Source: Butyricicoccus sp. OM04-18BH (GTDB lineage Bacteria; Bacillota; Clostridia; Oscillospirales; Butyricicoccaceae). Taken from it: DNA of 28,604 nucleotides. The notes under the pieces were generated by a model. It was given only the letters and a program-made list of their open reading frames with translations, did not search any database and was not told where the DNA came from. The position numbers and the translations under genes are program-made. This document shows, piece by piece, positions 21,947 through 28,604 of the stretch; the first letter of the stretch is position 1; every line of letters starts with the position of its first letter. The stretch lies in assembly GCF_003481705.1 (NCBI RefSeq), contig NZ_QULN01000017.1, positions 1 to 28,604 of the forward strand, written 5' to 3'.

Positions 21947-22285
21947 ATGACCGGCAGAACGGAGCGCCGGGTTCGGGAGATCCGGCGACGGACGAGGCAA
22001 TACAGGAAGCGGTACGAAGGGCACGTGCTTTCCACCTTAAGCGTGTGCAGTCTGCTTCTCTTTGCCGGGATCGGTATTCTTTTGCGGAGGGTACAGTCAG
22101 GCGGCGTCCCCACCGTGGCGGACAGCTATGGCTCTGTGCTGCTGCGAGGAGGCGCAAGCGCATACGTTGTGGTCGGCATCGCCGCCTTCGCGGTGGGGGT
22201 GACAGTGACCATGATCTGCATCCGATGCAAAAAGAAAAAAACGATCCGCATGGAGGCTGCGGAAGAAATGGAGGGAACAAGATGA
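21947..22285 (+). CDS. Two-TM membrane protein, paralogue of 20191-20544
   Basis: The protein has 112 residues: a strongly basic start (RTERRVREIRRRTRQYRKRY), a first membrane segment (about 29-47), an outside loop, a second segment (about 72-94) and a basic then acidic tail. It aligns over its length with the protein at 20191-20544, so one likely arose by duplication. AAAGGAGG lies 8 bases before ATG 21947. Its stop overlaps the surface protein ATG (ATGA), meaning the two are translated together. I infer a membrane partner or negative regulator associated with the surface protein; no family is recognised. Confidence 0.72.
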   Translation: MTGRTERRVREIRRRTRQYRKRYEGHVLSTLSVCSLLLFAGIGILLRRVQSGGVPTVADSYGSVLLRGGASAYVVVGIAAFAVGVTVTMICIRCKKKKTIRMEAAEEMEGTR

Positions 22286-25200
22286 AAAAACGAATTTTAA
22301 GCCTTTTGCTCTGCTGCGTGATGTTGATAGGGTTGCTGCCCACAACGGCATTTGCGGAAGAACCGCTTGTTTGCAGCTGTGAAACGGCCTGCACGGTGGA
22401 CAACATGAACAAGGAATGCCCTGTCTGTGGAGCGGAGAATACCATACCGCAGAACTGCGGTCAATACATCCCTGTTGAGGACAGAACCGGCGAAAACGGC
22501 AGCACCGAGGGAGCCGATGATCCGAATGGTCCCACAGAGCTGAGTGCCGCAGATCAGGTACAGGCCATGATCGACGGTTTACCGAACGCAGAAGAAATCA
22601 CTGAAGAGAACGCCGAAGAAGTCAAGGCGCAGCTTGAGGCCATCGACGAGGCGAAGGAGAAGCTCTCCGACGAGGAAATCGATGAGCTGGATATGACCCG
22701 GTATGCGGAAGCTGCCGCTGCATTGGGGGCGCTGGCTGCGCCAATGCTATTGGCTAATGATTCGCCTGGCGAGCAGTTTTCCCTCACCCCCGGCGGCAGA
22801 TATTATTTTGACCTCTCCGGCGCGAGCATTCCCGGCACAGCAAACAGCGGAAACTCAGATGGTGCGGCTTCTTTGCCGGATACGTCGCTGCACTATGTTC
22901 CCTTTACCTATGCGGGAACAATAGAAGCCTACAAGCTCACATCGGAGATGGCGACCACCGAGGAGTATGCACAGCAGAACAAATATCCCCACAGCCTGTT
23001 TGTGGCGGACTATGTCGTAACGCATACGGTAAGCTGGGATGACTTAAATACGAAAAGTCTGATTTTCGGCAAAAATTATGCCAGCGGCGGCGTGGACTAT
23101 ACCCTGCGCACACCGTCTGTGGGAAGTAGCTCTACAGGTTCGGGCGATTCCCAACGCGGCACGCCCCAAAGCAACGAATGGGACACGATGCTGAACAAGA
23201 ACAGCGGATATATCCAAAACTGGAATGAAATGTATTCACGGGGACAGGATACTTTTTCTGGCGGCGCGTCGTTCCGTGCGGATCGCGGGTACTTTTCGGC
23301 CCGCTACTGGCGCCTCAACTCTGCTACGAGCTCCTACCCGTACCGCGGTTTCCGCCCCGTCCTTGAAGTCCTGAACCCTGACGAACTGGGTTCTGGCGGA
23401 CTGAAGGTCGTTACCCTTGACCTTGGCGGCGGCAAGCTGGGTAATAGCTCCGAGGATATTCAAATCATCGTGAAAAACGGCAGCGAGTTTACCGCGCCTG
23501 CGTCCGGCGGTTTGACCCGCCCGGACGAAAATACAGATAGCTACTTCATGTGGCTTGGAAGCAACGGCAAGCTCTACGCCCCCGGCGCCAACGTTCCGGC
23601 TGATGTGACGACCCTGACGGTACAGTGGACAGCCCCGACCTACGCCGTAACCCTGCACGCGAACGGCGGCACGATCAACAGCGGCAATGTCACCGAATAC
23701 ACCTACGGCGTGGGCGCAACACTCCCGACAGATGTGACGCGCACCGGGTACACCTTCAAGGGCTGGTATGATAACGAGAGTCTGACCGGCAATCCTGTTA
23801 CGGCAATCGGCGGTGCAGAAACGGGTAATAAAGAGTATTGGGCGAAGTGGGAAGCAAATACCTACACCGTCACGCTGAACACAAACGGTGGCACGATCAA
23901 CAGCGGCAATGTCACCGGATACACCTACGGCGTGGGTGCAACGCTTCCGACAGCCGACGATATGACCTATACGGGATATACGTTCAAGGGATGGTATGAC
24001 AACGAAGGCTTGACCGGCTTTCCTGTTACGGCAATCAGCGACACCGAAACGGGCAACAAGGAATATTGGGCGAAGTGGGAAGCAAATGTCTACACCGTCA
24101 CGCTGAACACGAACGGCGGCACGATCAACAGCGGCAATGTCACCGAATACACCTACGGCGTGGGCGCAACACTCCCGACAGATGTGACGCGCACCGGGTA
24201 CACCTTCAAGGGCTGGTATGATAACGAAAATCTGACCGGCTCTCCTGTTACGGCGATCAGCAACACCGAAACGGGCAACAAGGAATACTGGGCGAAGTGG
24301 GAAGCAAATACCTATACCGTGACATTTGACCCTAATGGTGGCAGTGTCAATCCGGTTGCTGCTACCACAGATAGTTCCGGCAAGCTGTCCTCTTTACCTA
24401 CACCAACCCATGGTGGCAACTATCGTTTTGATGGATGGTACACCGCACAGACCGGCGGCATAAAGGTTACCTTAAATCAGGTTTATACGGCAAATACCAC
24501 CCTATATGCCTACTGGATCTATACTGGCGGCAGTTCATCTTCCAAAGGCAGGGACGATCCCTCCGGCAACGCCTTTATCACTGATCGTCCGAACAAGGAT
24601 AACCCGACCACACCAACCACAGCAAAATCAAATCCTGTAAAAGTGGATAGTAAGGGAAATGCAGTGATTACAAGAAGCATAGTTGCTGATGTTATCTCCG
24701 TTGCCCAGTCTGACTCAATAAAGCATGGGAATACGAAAAACGGTATCGCGGTGGTTGTTCCTGTGGAAATCAGCAAAGCGTTAGCTGGTGTGCAGATTAC
24801 GCTGAAGGCAGATGCACTGGATAAACTAGTGTCCTCTGGTGTCAAACGGTTCACCATCGATACCGACAGTATGGCTGACTTTGGATTTATGCTGGATACC
24901 CTAAAGGAACTGAACCGTCAGACTACCGGAGATCTTATTCTAAAAATGAAGAAGACCGCAGTTACCTCTCAGGAAGCAGAAACAGCCATTGGAAATCGCC
25001 CGGTCTATGATATTACCTTATGGGAAGTAAAGAACGGCAAGGAAACTGCTGTCAACTTGAGCGGGAAGACCGTCAGCATTGCAATTCCGTATACTCCGGC
25101 GAAAAACGAGCAGCCTGACAACCTGTATGCGGTTTATGTGGACGAAAACGGTAATGTACAGTGGATCAGCAAATCCAGCTATAATATGGATCAGGAAGCA

Positions 25201-25827
25201 GTGATTTTTGCAGCAGAGCATTTCAGCATCTACGGCATAGGCTACAAGAATCAGATTCCTGCCTTTACCGACGTGAACAACCACTGGGCAAAGGACAATA
25301 TGCTCTTTGTTGTTAGCCGTGGGCTGCTGAGTGGTACCAGTGCCACCACCTTCAGTCCCAATACCGGCATGACCAGAGGAATGTTTGTCACCGCACTGGG
25401 GCGATTAGCAGGTGTTGACCCGACGGATTACCAGGCCAGCAGGTTTACCGATGTGAAAGAAGATGCTTACTACGCCCCCTATGTCAACTGGGCGGCAAAG
25501 ACTGGCGTTGTCAGTGGAACGACAGATACTGCTTTCGCCCCGGATATCAACATCAACCGCGAGCAGATGGCGGTCATTATGAAGAACTACGCTGCCAAAC
25601 TGGGCTACACCATCCCGAAAACTCTGGAAGTTGTGAATTTTGCGGATAGCGCAGGTATTTCTTCCTGGGCAAAAGAAGCGGTCAAGTCCATGCAGCAGGC
25701 GGGCATCCTTGCGGGCAAGACAAACAACTGTTTCGACCCTGCCGGAACCGCAACCAGAGCCGAAGTCGCTGCCGTCCTGCGGCGGTTCGTGGAGATCGTC
25801 ATCGATCCGCAGACTGCCAACGGCTGA
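22282..25827 (+). CDS. Large secreted surface protein with InlB-type repeats and three SLH modules
   Basis: The protein has 1181 residues. A signal peptide covers residues 1-26 (KKRILSLLLCCVMLIGLL, then AFA). A cysteine-rich patch (CSCETAC to CPVC) follows at about 31-53, then an acidic helical part (about 85-150). A globular region (about 165-370) resembles the DUF6273/SUMF-like folds that end in FRPVLEVL. Four InlB/Flg_new-type repeats cover about 454-745, three almost identical. A Ser/Gly-rich linker, a beta-rich region (about 790-985) and three SLH modules (about 993-1175) follow. SLH modules hold proteins to secondary wall polymers, so it should cover the cell surface. It is the last gene of the sigma/PrsW locus. 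A tail normally following the SLH part is lost at a TGA. Confidence 0.9.
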   Translation: MKKRILSLLLCCVMLIGLLPTTAFAEEPLVCSCETACTVDNMNKECPVCGAENTIPQNCGQYIPVEDRTGENGSTEGADDPNGPTELSAADQVQAMIDGLPNAEEITEENAEEVKAQLEAIDEAKEKLSDEEIDELDMTRYAEAAAALGALAAPMLLANDSPGEQFSLTPGGRYYFDLSGASIPGTANSGNSDGAASLPDTSLHYVPFTYAGTIEAYKLTSEMATTEEYAQQNKYPHSLFVADYVVTHTVSWDDLNTKSLIFGKNYASGGVDYTLRTPSVGSSSTGSGDSQRGTPQSNEWDTMLNKNSGYIQNWNEMYSRGQDTFSGGASFRADRGYFSARYWRLNSATSSYPYRGFRPVLEVLNPDELGSGGLKVVTLDLGGGKLGNSSEDIQIIVKNGSEFTAPASGGLTRPDENTDSYFMWLGSNGKLYAPGANVPADVTTLTVQWTAPTYAVTLHANGGTINSGNVTEYTYGVGATLPTDVTRTGYTFKGWYDNESLTGNPVTAIGGAETGNKEYWAKWEANTYTVTLNTNGGTINSGNVTGYTYGVGATLPTADDMTYTGYTFKGWYDNEGLTGFPVTAISDTETGNKEYWAKWEANVYTVTLNTNGGTINSGNVTEYTYGVGATLPTDVTRTGYTFKGWYDNENLTGSPVTAISNTETGNKEYWAKWEANTYTVTFDPNGGSVNPVAATTDSSGKLSSLPTPTHGGNYRFDGWYTAQTGGIKVTLNQVYTANTTLYAYWIYTGGSSSSKGRDDPSGNAFITDRPNKDNPTTPTTAKSNPVKVDSKGNAVITRSIVADVISVAQSDSIKHGNTKNGIAVVVPVEISKALAGVQITLKADALDKLVSSGVKRFTIDTDSMADFGFMLDTLKELNRQTTGDLILKMKKTAVTSQEAETAIGNRPVYDITLWEVKNGKETAVNLSGKTVSIAIPYTPAKNEQPDNLYAVYVDENGNVQWISKSSYNMDQEAVIFAAEHFSIYGIGYKNQIPAFTDVNNHWAKDNMLFVVSRGLLSGTSATTFSPNTGMTRGMFVTALGRLAGVDPTDYQASRFTDVKEDAYYAPYVNWAAKTGVVSGTTDTAFAPDININREQMAVIMKNYAAKLGYTIPKTLEVVNFADSAGISSWAKEAVKSMQQAGILAGKTNNCFDPAGTATRAEVAAVLRRFVEIVIDPQTANG
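23641..24312 (+). repeat. Three near-identical tandem repeats coding for InlB-type units
   Basis: Units at 23641-23862 (222 bases), 23863-24090 (228) and 24091-24312 (222) encode NTNGGTINSGNVT...GYTFKGWYDNE...YWAKWEAN. Units 1 and 3 are identical over about 118 bases (23660-23777 against 24110-24227), which points to recent duplication or gene conversion. A fourth, diverged unit follows to about 24516. Confidence 0.92.
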
Positions 25828-25897
25828 GTGCAGAACGACAGCGGTGAATACCACCGTAGACGGCAAGACCATCGGTGCGGATGGAGCCAGAAAGTAA
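25828..25897 (+). pseudogene. Lost C-terminal tail of the surface protein
   Basis: After the TGA at 25825 the frame continues as VQNDSGE. In another frame NTTVDGKTIGADGARK runs to TAA 25895-25897. Together they match the tail of cell-wall-binding-repeat proteins (GWVQNDSG... then TVDGKTIGADG). Expected TGG has become TGA, and bases are missing between the two parts, so the tail is no longer made. Confidence 0.6.
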
Positions 25898-25928
25898 GTT
25901 GTTTTACCAGCAAATTAAAAATTAAAAC

Positions 25929-25966
25929 AGGGGCATTCCAAACGACATGTGTACTGGAATGCCCCT
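25929..25966. terminator. Bidirectional terminator after the surface protein gene
   Basis: A perfect 12-base stem AGGGGCATTCCA/TGGAATGCCCCT carries TTCT on the plus side and TGTTTTAATTTTT on the minus side. Confidence 0.75.
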
Positions 25967-26005
25967 TCTACAATAAAAGACTGTTTGCCCGTAATAGCAG
26001 CGGAC

Positions 26006-26055
26006 AAAGAATAAACGCGGTCGGGTAAGCAGATACCCAGCCGCGTTTATTCTTT
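26006..26055. terminator. Long bidirectional hairpin
   Basis: Arms of 22 bases with a two-base internal mismatch (AAAGAATAAACGCGG... and ...CCGCGTTTATTCTTT) flank a 6-base loop. The AT-rich ends give T-tracts on both strands. It separates the surface-protein locus from element C. Confidence 0.75.
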
Positions 26056-26191
26056 CTCGGGTTTTCCCCTTGTGTCGAGCATTTTGTCAATCAGGGCAAG
26101 TAAAAGCTCCTGTTCCCGATGACTGCATTGTAGGACTAAACGCTGTATGCGATCTACGATTTCATAAAAGAATGGTGGCAGATTTGGCGCG

Positions 26192-26431
26192 ATGTATGCT
26201 TTGGAAAAACTTATTACACGAAAAGAAGCAGCAGAAATTTTAGGTATCAGCATTGCAACGCTGGACGCGGCCCGTAACAATGGTCTTATTTCTTATGTGC
26301 AGTATGTTCAGAATGGCTGTGTGTATTTTACTGCGGCGGGCCTTCAGGAGTATATCGCAAAATGCACGCACAGGGCAAAGCCAGCAGAAAAGAACGCAAC
26401 TTATCGTAGATCTCGCAGAGCTGGAGTGTGA
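26192..26431 (+). CDS. Excisionase-like helix-turn-helix protein of element C
   Basis: The protein has 79 residues starting MYALEKLITRKEAAEILGIS. The winged helix runs through IATLDAARNNGLISYVQYVQNGCVYFT and AGLQEYIAKCTHRAKP. It belongs to the MerR-like excisionase group that precedes integrases in Clostridia ICEs. There is no good ribosome binding site before ATG 26192, so upstream DNA was probably replaced when the element was deleted. The integrase remnant follows 85 bases later. It looks intact in itself but has no functional integrase partner here. Confidence 0.8.
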   Translation: MYALEKLITRKEAAEILGISIATLDAARNNGLISYVQYVQNGCVYFTAAGLQEYIAKCTHRAKPAEKNATYRRSRRAGV

Positions 26432-26515
26432 GCCGGTCCGTATCCTTGATGGAATCAGGAGTGTCTGATAAAACAAAGATACAGCGCTGGAGATTATTCT
26501 TAGGAGGTGGAGGAA

Positions 26516-26776
26516 TTGGCAAATAGAAAAAGAGCAATTCCACAATACGGTACAGTCATGAAAAGAGGTGTCCTATATTATAGGACCAGAATCAAAAAGG
26601 GATATTCCGATACCGAAGTGTTTGGTGGATTGTCTGAGAGCAACGAAAGAAAATTCCATATCGCACACCGGATAACTGAGAAGCAGAAAGCCGGAAAAGC
26701 CCGGAAATACACCATTTTCCGGGCTTTTTCTATACCCAAAATTCTGTCTGGACTGTTCGGTTTTGATGGAATTTGA
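26516..26776 (+). pseudogene. int: N-terminal fragment of a tyrosine integrase
   Basis: From TTG 26516 (TTAGGAGG upstream), the first 29 residues MANRKRAIPQYGTVMKRGVL and YYRTRIKKG match the arm-binding start of ICE integrases. After about 26602 the frame (YSDTEVFGGL...) is unrelated and runs across a terminator hairpin to 26776. Catalytic and core-binding domains, roughly 350 residues, are deleted. Confidence 0.75.
26695..26730 (+). terminator. Terminator hairpin at the end of the integrase remnant
   Basis: Arms AAAAGCCCGGAAA and TTTCCGGGCTTTT are followed by TCTATA. It is almost the same as the hairpin after rpsI at 7126-7160. Confidence 0.7.
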
Positions 26777-26803
26777 ACGGAAATTTATGGGTTTATAGTG
26801 GCC

Positions 26804-26861
26804 AAATTACTGGTGGACAAGCCCATTTTGACCTCTTATGGGTTAAATTACTGGTGGACAA
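26804..26861 (+). repeat. 17-base direct repeat pair in element C
   Basis: AAATTACTGGTGGACAA occurs at 26804-26820 and 26845-26861, a 41-base period. It lies about 95 bases after the hairpin at 26695-26730, the same layout as the repeats after the rpsI hairpin in element B. Possible integrase arm sites. Confidence 0.6.
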
Positions 26862-26871
26862 TAGGAGCAAA

Positions 26872-27045
26872 TGAAGTCCAATTTTGCCGTCAAGCGATGT
26901 GACGAAGGCGTTGGGGTATGTGAATCCCTATGCCGCAGTGAAACGCCATTGCAGAGGCCCCCTAACGAAGCGCGAGGGGGTCGTTCAGAAGGTGAGCCAG
27001 TATGGGAATGCTGGAGAGCAGGTTGTTGAAATCTCCTTTATCAAT
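26872..27045 (+). pseudogene. BRO-N (antirepressor-type) domain fragment
   Basis: The frame encodes SSDVTKALGYVNPYAAVKRHC followed by TKREGVVQKVSQYGN and VEISFIN, which is the core of the BRO-N DNA-binding domain of phage and ICE antirepressors. There is no proper start, and the text runs without a break into the hydrolase fragment, so both ends were lost. Confidence 0.6.
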
Positions 27046-27477
27046 GGTGGCGGCAATGCGGTGCTGGGGACTTCCTACACGGCAGAAGATGAAGATTTGA
27101 AGGGCGTGGAGACGGATTATACCAAAGCAGAAAAATATCTCGGTTATCCCTATGTCTGGGACGGCAGTTCACCGAGTACCAGCTTTGATTGTTCCGGTTT
27201 TGTCAGCTAGGTTATCAACCATTGCGGCAATGGCTGGAATGTAGGCAGGCAGACGGCCAATGGTCTGATGGGAAAATGCGACATTATTCCGAAGAGTGAA
27301 GCAAAGCCCGGAGACCTGATCTTCTTCCAGAAAACCTACAACACCAGCGGAGCATCCCATGTGGGCATTTATGTCGGCAACGGGATGATGATTCACTGCG
27401 GCAACCCAATTTCCTATGCTTCCATTGAGACGAGCTACTGGCGTCAGCATTACTACTGCATGGGAAGAATTCGATAA
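27046..27477 (+). pseudogene. CD1108-type NlpC/P60 peptidoglycan hydrolase, deleted and with in-frame TAG
   Basis: The first residues (GNAVLGTSYTAEDEDLKGVETDYT) match the middle of CD1108-type transfer hydrolases. The text then jumps to KAEKYLGYPYVWDGSSP, the start of the C-terminal NlpC/P60 domain, so some hundred residues are missing. The catalytic Cys motif FDCSGFVS is followed at 27208-27210 by TAG where the family has TGG (Trp), and the same frame continues VINHCGNGWNVGRQTANGL to SHVGIYVGNGMMIHCGNP and the stop at 27477, keeping the catalytic His. Such enzymes open the cell wall for conjugation. This copy lacks a start and cannot make a complete domain without suppression. Confidence 0.85.
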
Positions 27478-27512
27478 AAACAGGGCGGTTATTCGCCCGG
27501 AAAGGACGCTAT

Positions 27513-27764
27513 ATGAGTTTGAAACTGGAAAAGATTGCTGCGGAGCGTGAGAAAGCCCGCAGGAAACGCGATGAGTGGGAGGAGCGCAGAAAGGAATGGG
27601 ACAGAAAGTACCACGAGCAGGAAAACAGCGAAATCTGTGAAATGGTACATGCCCAGAGCCTGACACCGGAACAGCTGGCAGTCATCATTCAGATGGCGCA
27701 GGCTGCGGTTCCCAACCCGGAGAACCTGAAACTGGATGAGAAAGAAACGGAGGATATGGAATGA
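27513..27764 (+). CDS. DUF4315 family coiled-coil protein of a conjugative element
   Basis: The protein has 83 residues: an N-terminal charged coiled coil (KLEKIAAEREKARRKRDEWE to about residue 48) and a short C-terminal part (QSLTPEQLAVIIQMAQ). This is the DUF4315 pattern; the gene normally sits between the CD1108-type hydrolase and the DUF4366 gene, as here. Molecular role unknown. GGAAAGGA lies upstream of the ATG. Its last codons overlap the next gene (ATGA). Confidence 0.85.
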   Translation: MSLKLEKIAAEREKARRKRDEWEERRKEWDRKYHEQENSEICEMVHAQSLTPEQLAVIIQMAQAAVPNPENLKLDEKETEDME

Positions 27765-28213
27765 AAAAGATGATGGCAATGCTGCTTGCCAGCGTGATGG
27801 CGGCAGGAACCTTTACGACCACTGCATTTGCCTATACGGGCGATGATGGGCAGAAGAACACGTTTGTCAGTACCGCTGCACAGGAGACGGATGCAGGGAA
27901 AGAGGTGAGCTTCAGCGGCAAAACCGGGTATGCGCATGGAAAATACCTGAATGTCACGGATTCTGCAAAAGACAGCAGTATGTTCAGTGAAGATGCGCTG
28001 AAGCTGTTTCTGGATCTGATGCAGGGCGGACTGTCATCCGAGAGTGAAAAGGAATCCAGTACAGCTTTGACCCCGGAAGGAAATATGACGCTGGTGGACG
28101 ATATCGGTGAGGAAGAAGATAAATCCAGCCAGCAGTTCATCACGCTGGTGACAAAGGCGGGCAACACCTTCTATCTGATTTACGAAGCGGAATCAGACGA
28201 TGAACCTGTTTGA
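27761..28213 (+). CDS. DUF4366 (CD1107-type) protein, C-terminally truncated
   Basis: The protein has 150 residues with a signal peptide (KKMMAMLLASVMAAGTF, then AFA) and the DUF4366 entry LTPEGNMTLVDDIGEEE, followed by QQFITLVTKAGNTFYLIY. The family continues at this point with an ID(R/K) motif and FLN, a Pro-rich linker and a membrane segment, as the copy at 1200-1766 does. Here EAESDDEPV and a stop follow instead, so the rest is deleted. ATG overlaps the DUF4315 stop. Without the membrane anchor it would be released from the cell if made; probably non-functional. Confidence 0.75.
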   Translation: MKKMMAMLLASVMAAGTFTTTAFAYTGDDGQKNTFVSTAAQETDAGKEVSFSGKTGYAHGKYLNVTDSAKDSSMFSEDALKLFLDLMQGGLSSESEKESSTALTPEGNMTLVDDIGEEEDKSSQQFITLVTKAGNTFYLIYEAESDDEPV

Positions 28214-28351
28214 TTAACGCAGCGTTGACCGGTGGGGCGGCTGAAAAGCCATCCCTTTTACATAGCTAAATGGTTTGTGAATGAACTTTTTGAGCTATGA
28301 AGCTATGGAATCTGTAGACGATATCTGATAAAATAGGAGGTAAGAATAACG

Positions 28352-28384
28352 ATGCAAATCGAAATTTATAAAGGAGAATATTGA
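28352..28384 (+). CDS. Possible 10-residue upstream peptide
   Basis: ATG 28352, with AGGAGG 11 bases upstream, encodes MQIEIYKGEY and stops at TGA, which overlaps the next ATG (TGATG). It could couple translation to the peptidase gene or be the end of a deleted gene. Weak evidence. Confidence 0.25.
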   Translation: MQIEIYKGEY

Positions 28385-28604
28385 TGAAACTATTTTTATG
28401 TTCGCACTTTTCAAGTGTAGGAAGTCTGATAAAGGAAGAGATTGAAAATAAGAAAGTCGCATTTATTCCAACAGCTTCACTGCGTGAAGGCTACACCGGT
28501 TATGTCGGCTCGGCTCGAAAATTATTCAAAAAGTTGGGAGCAATCGTAACTGAAATTGATATTTCAACGGAGGCTTATTCAACGATACAGTCTGTTTTTG
28601 AAGA
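28384..28604 (+). CDS. Peptidase S51 (dipeptidase E-like) family protein, 5' part
   Basis: The first 73 residues are visible; the window ends inside the gene. MKLFLCSHFSSVG, KVAFIPTASLREGYTGYVG and the following helix match the start of Type-1 glutamine-amidotransferase-like S51 peptidases, whose catalytic Ser and His lie further on and cannot be seen. The family cleaves N-terminal Asp dipeptides or processes cyanophycin-like substrates in the cytoplasm. AAGGAG lies 7 bases before the ATG. The AT-rich codon use differs from the GC-rich genes before it, so it may mark a different acquired segment. Confidence 0.75.
   Translation, partial: MKLFLCSHFSSVGSLIKEEIENKKVAFIPTASLREGYTGYVGSARKLFKKLGAIVTEIDISTEAYSTIQSVFE

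Larger units (their letters stand above)
26000..28213. mobile_element. Deleted remnant of a third conjugative element (element C)
   Basis: An excisionase-like gene, an integrase start, a BRO-N fragment, an NlpC/P60 fragment with a nonsense codon, a DUF4315 gene and a truncated DUF4366 gene lie together in 2.2 kb. In an intact ICE these are many kilobases apart, so several large deletions are needed. Boundaries are approximate. Confidence 0.8.

Noticed and set aside
23236..23658. Minus-strand frame of 140 codons inside the surface protein gene
   Set aside because: It is a shadow of the GC-rich coding strand, with no ribosome binding site or domain.
23641..24312. CRISPR-like array
   Set aside because: The repeats are coding, 222-228 bases long and contiguous, without spacers; no cas genes are present.
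26047..26185. Minus-strand frame containing FYEIVDRIQRLVLQ and LLALIDKMLD
   Set aside because: It could be the C-terminal end of a lost regulator, but the upstream half of the frame is antisense to the excisionase-like gene and there is no start; too weak to annotate.
25825..27210. Recoding of TGA/TAG as Trp, because two expected Trp codons are stops
   Set aside because: TGA and TAG end other apparently intact genes here (TGA for the element A integrase and xis, for example), and both lesions sit beside other damage, so ordinary nonsense mutation is simpler.

Overview
The window looks like a chromosomal segment of a gut-type Clostridia (Bacillota) bacterium with moderate to high GC. This rests on the ribosomal-protein pair rplM-rpsI, strong AGGAGG-type ribosome binding sites, many rho-independent terminators, and conjugative-element genes of the CD1107/CD1108/DUF4315/DUF4366/Cys-rich-VLP type that are common in Clostridia. 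The sequence alone does not fix the genus; a Ruminococcaceae/Oscillospiraceae-like host is a guess.

Layout. (A) 1-~4960 is the end of an integrative conjugative element (ICE). Accessory conjugation genes read leftward (Cys-rich VLP protein, DUF4366 protein). An AgrB-type peptidase gene without a visible agrD, an XRE regulator, an excisionase-like protein and an apparently complete tyrosine integrase read rightward and stop just short of a tRNA-Ser(CGA) gene. (Core) 5044-7160 is housekeeping: tRNA-Ser, a TtcA-like tRNA thiolase, rplM and rpsI. (B) ~7160-12165 is a decayed second ICE next to the 3' end of rpsI. Its ParA has an internal deletion, ParB is broken in two places, PcfB and AlbA_2 genes survive as fragments, and the integrase has lost its N-terminus and carries Asp in place of the catalytic Tyr. 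A complete-looking excisionase and a second Cys-rich VLP gene remain.

(Ion transport and signalling) 12368-18962 holds a leftward four-gene operon: CNNM/CorC-type transporter, KtrB-like channel, KtrA-like gating protein and AI-2E-family permease. Transcribed divergently from it is a KdpDE-like two-component pair whose kinase lacks the usual cytoplasmic KdpD/Usp part. (Envelope-stress-like locus) 19389-25827 starts at a good promoter. It contains a small HTH protein, a sigma-70 family (ECF-like) factor, a two-TM protein, a multi-TM protein and a PrsW-type intramembrane protease in overlapping genes. After a terminator come a paralogue of the two-TM protein and a 1181-residue secreted protein with InlB-type repeats and three SLH modules. 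I infer that this is a membrane-protease-controlled sigma-factor circuit controlling or co-inherited with a surface protein; it is the best candidate here for an undescribed system.

(C) ~26000-28213 is a third, strongly deleted ICE remnant: excisionase-like gene, integrase N-terminus only, a BRO-N fragment fused to an internally deleted NlpC/P60 hydrolase with an in-frame TAG, a DUF4315 gene and a truncated DUF4366 gene. The window ends in the 5' part of a peptidase S51 (dipeptidase E-like) gene. Three separate ICE remnants in under 29 kb, with repeated excision modules and deletion scars, suggest a hotspot of repeated ICE arrival and decay.
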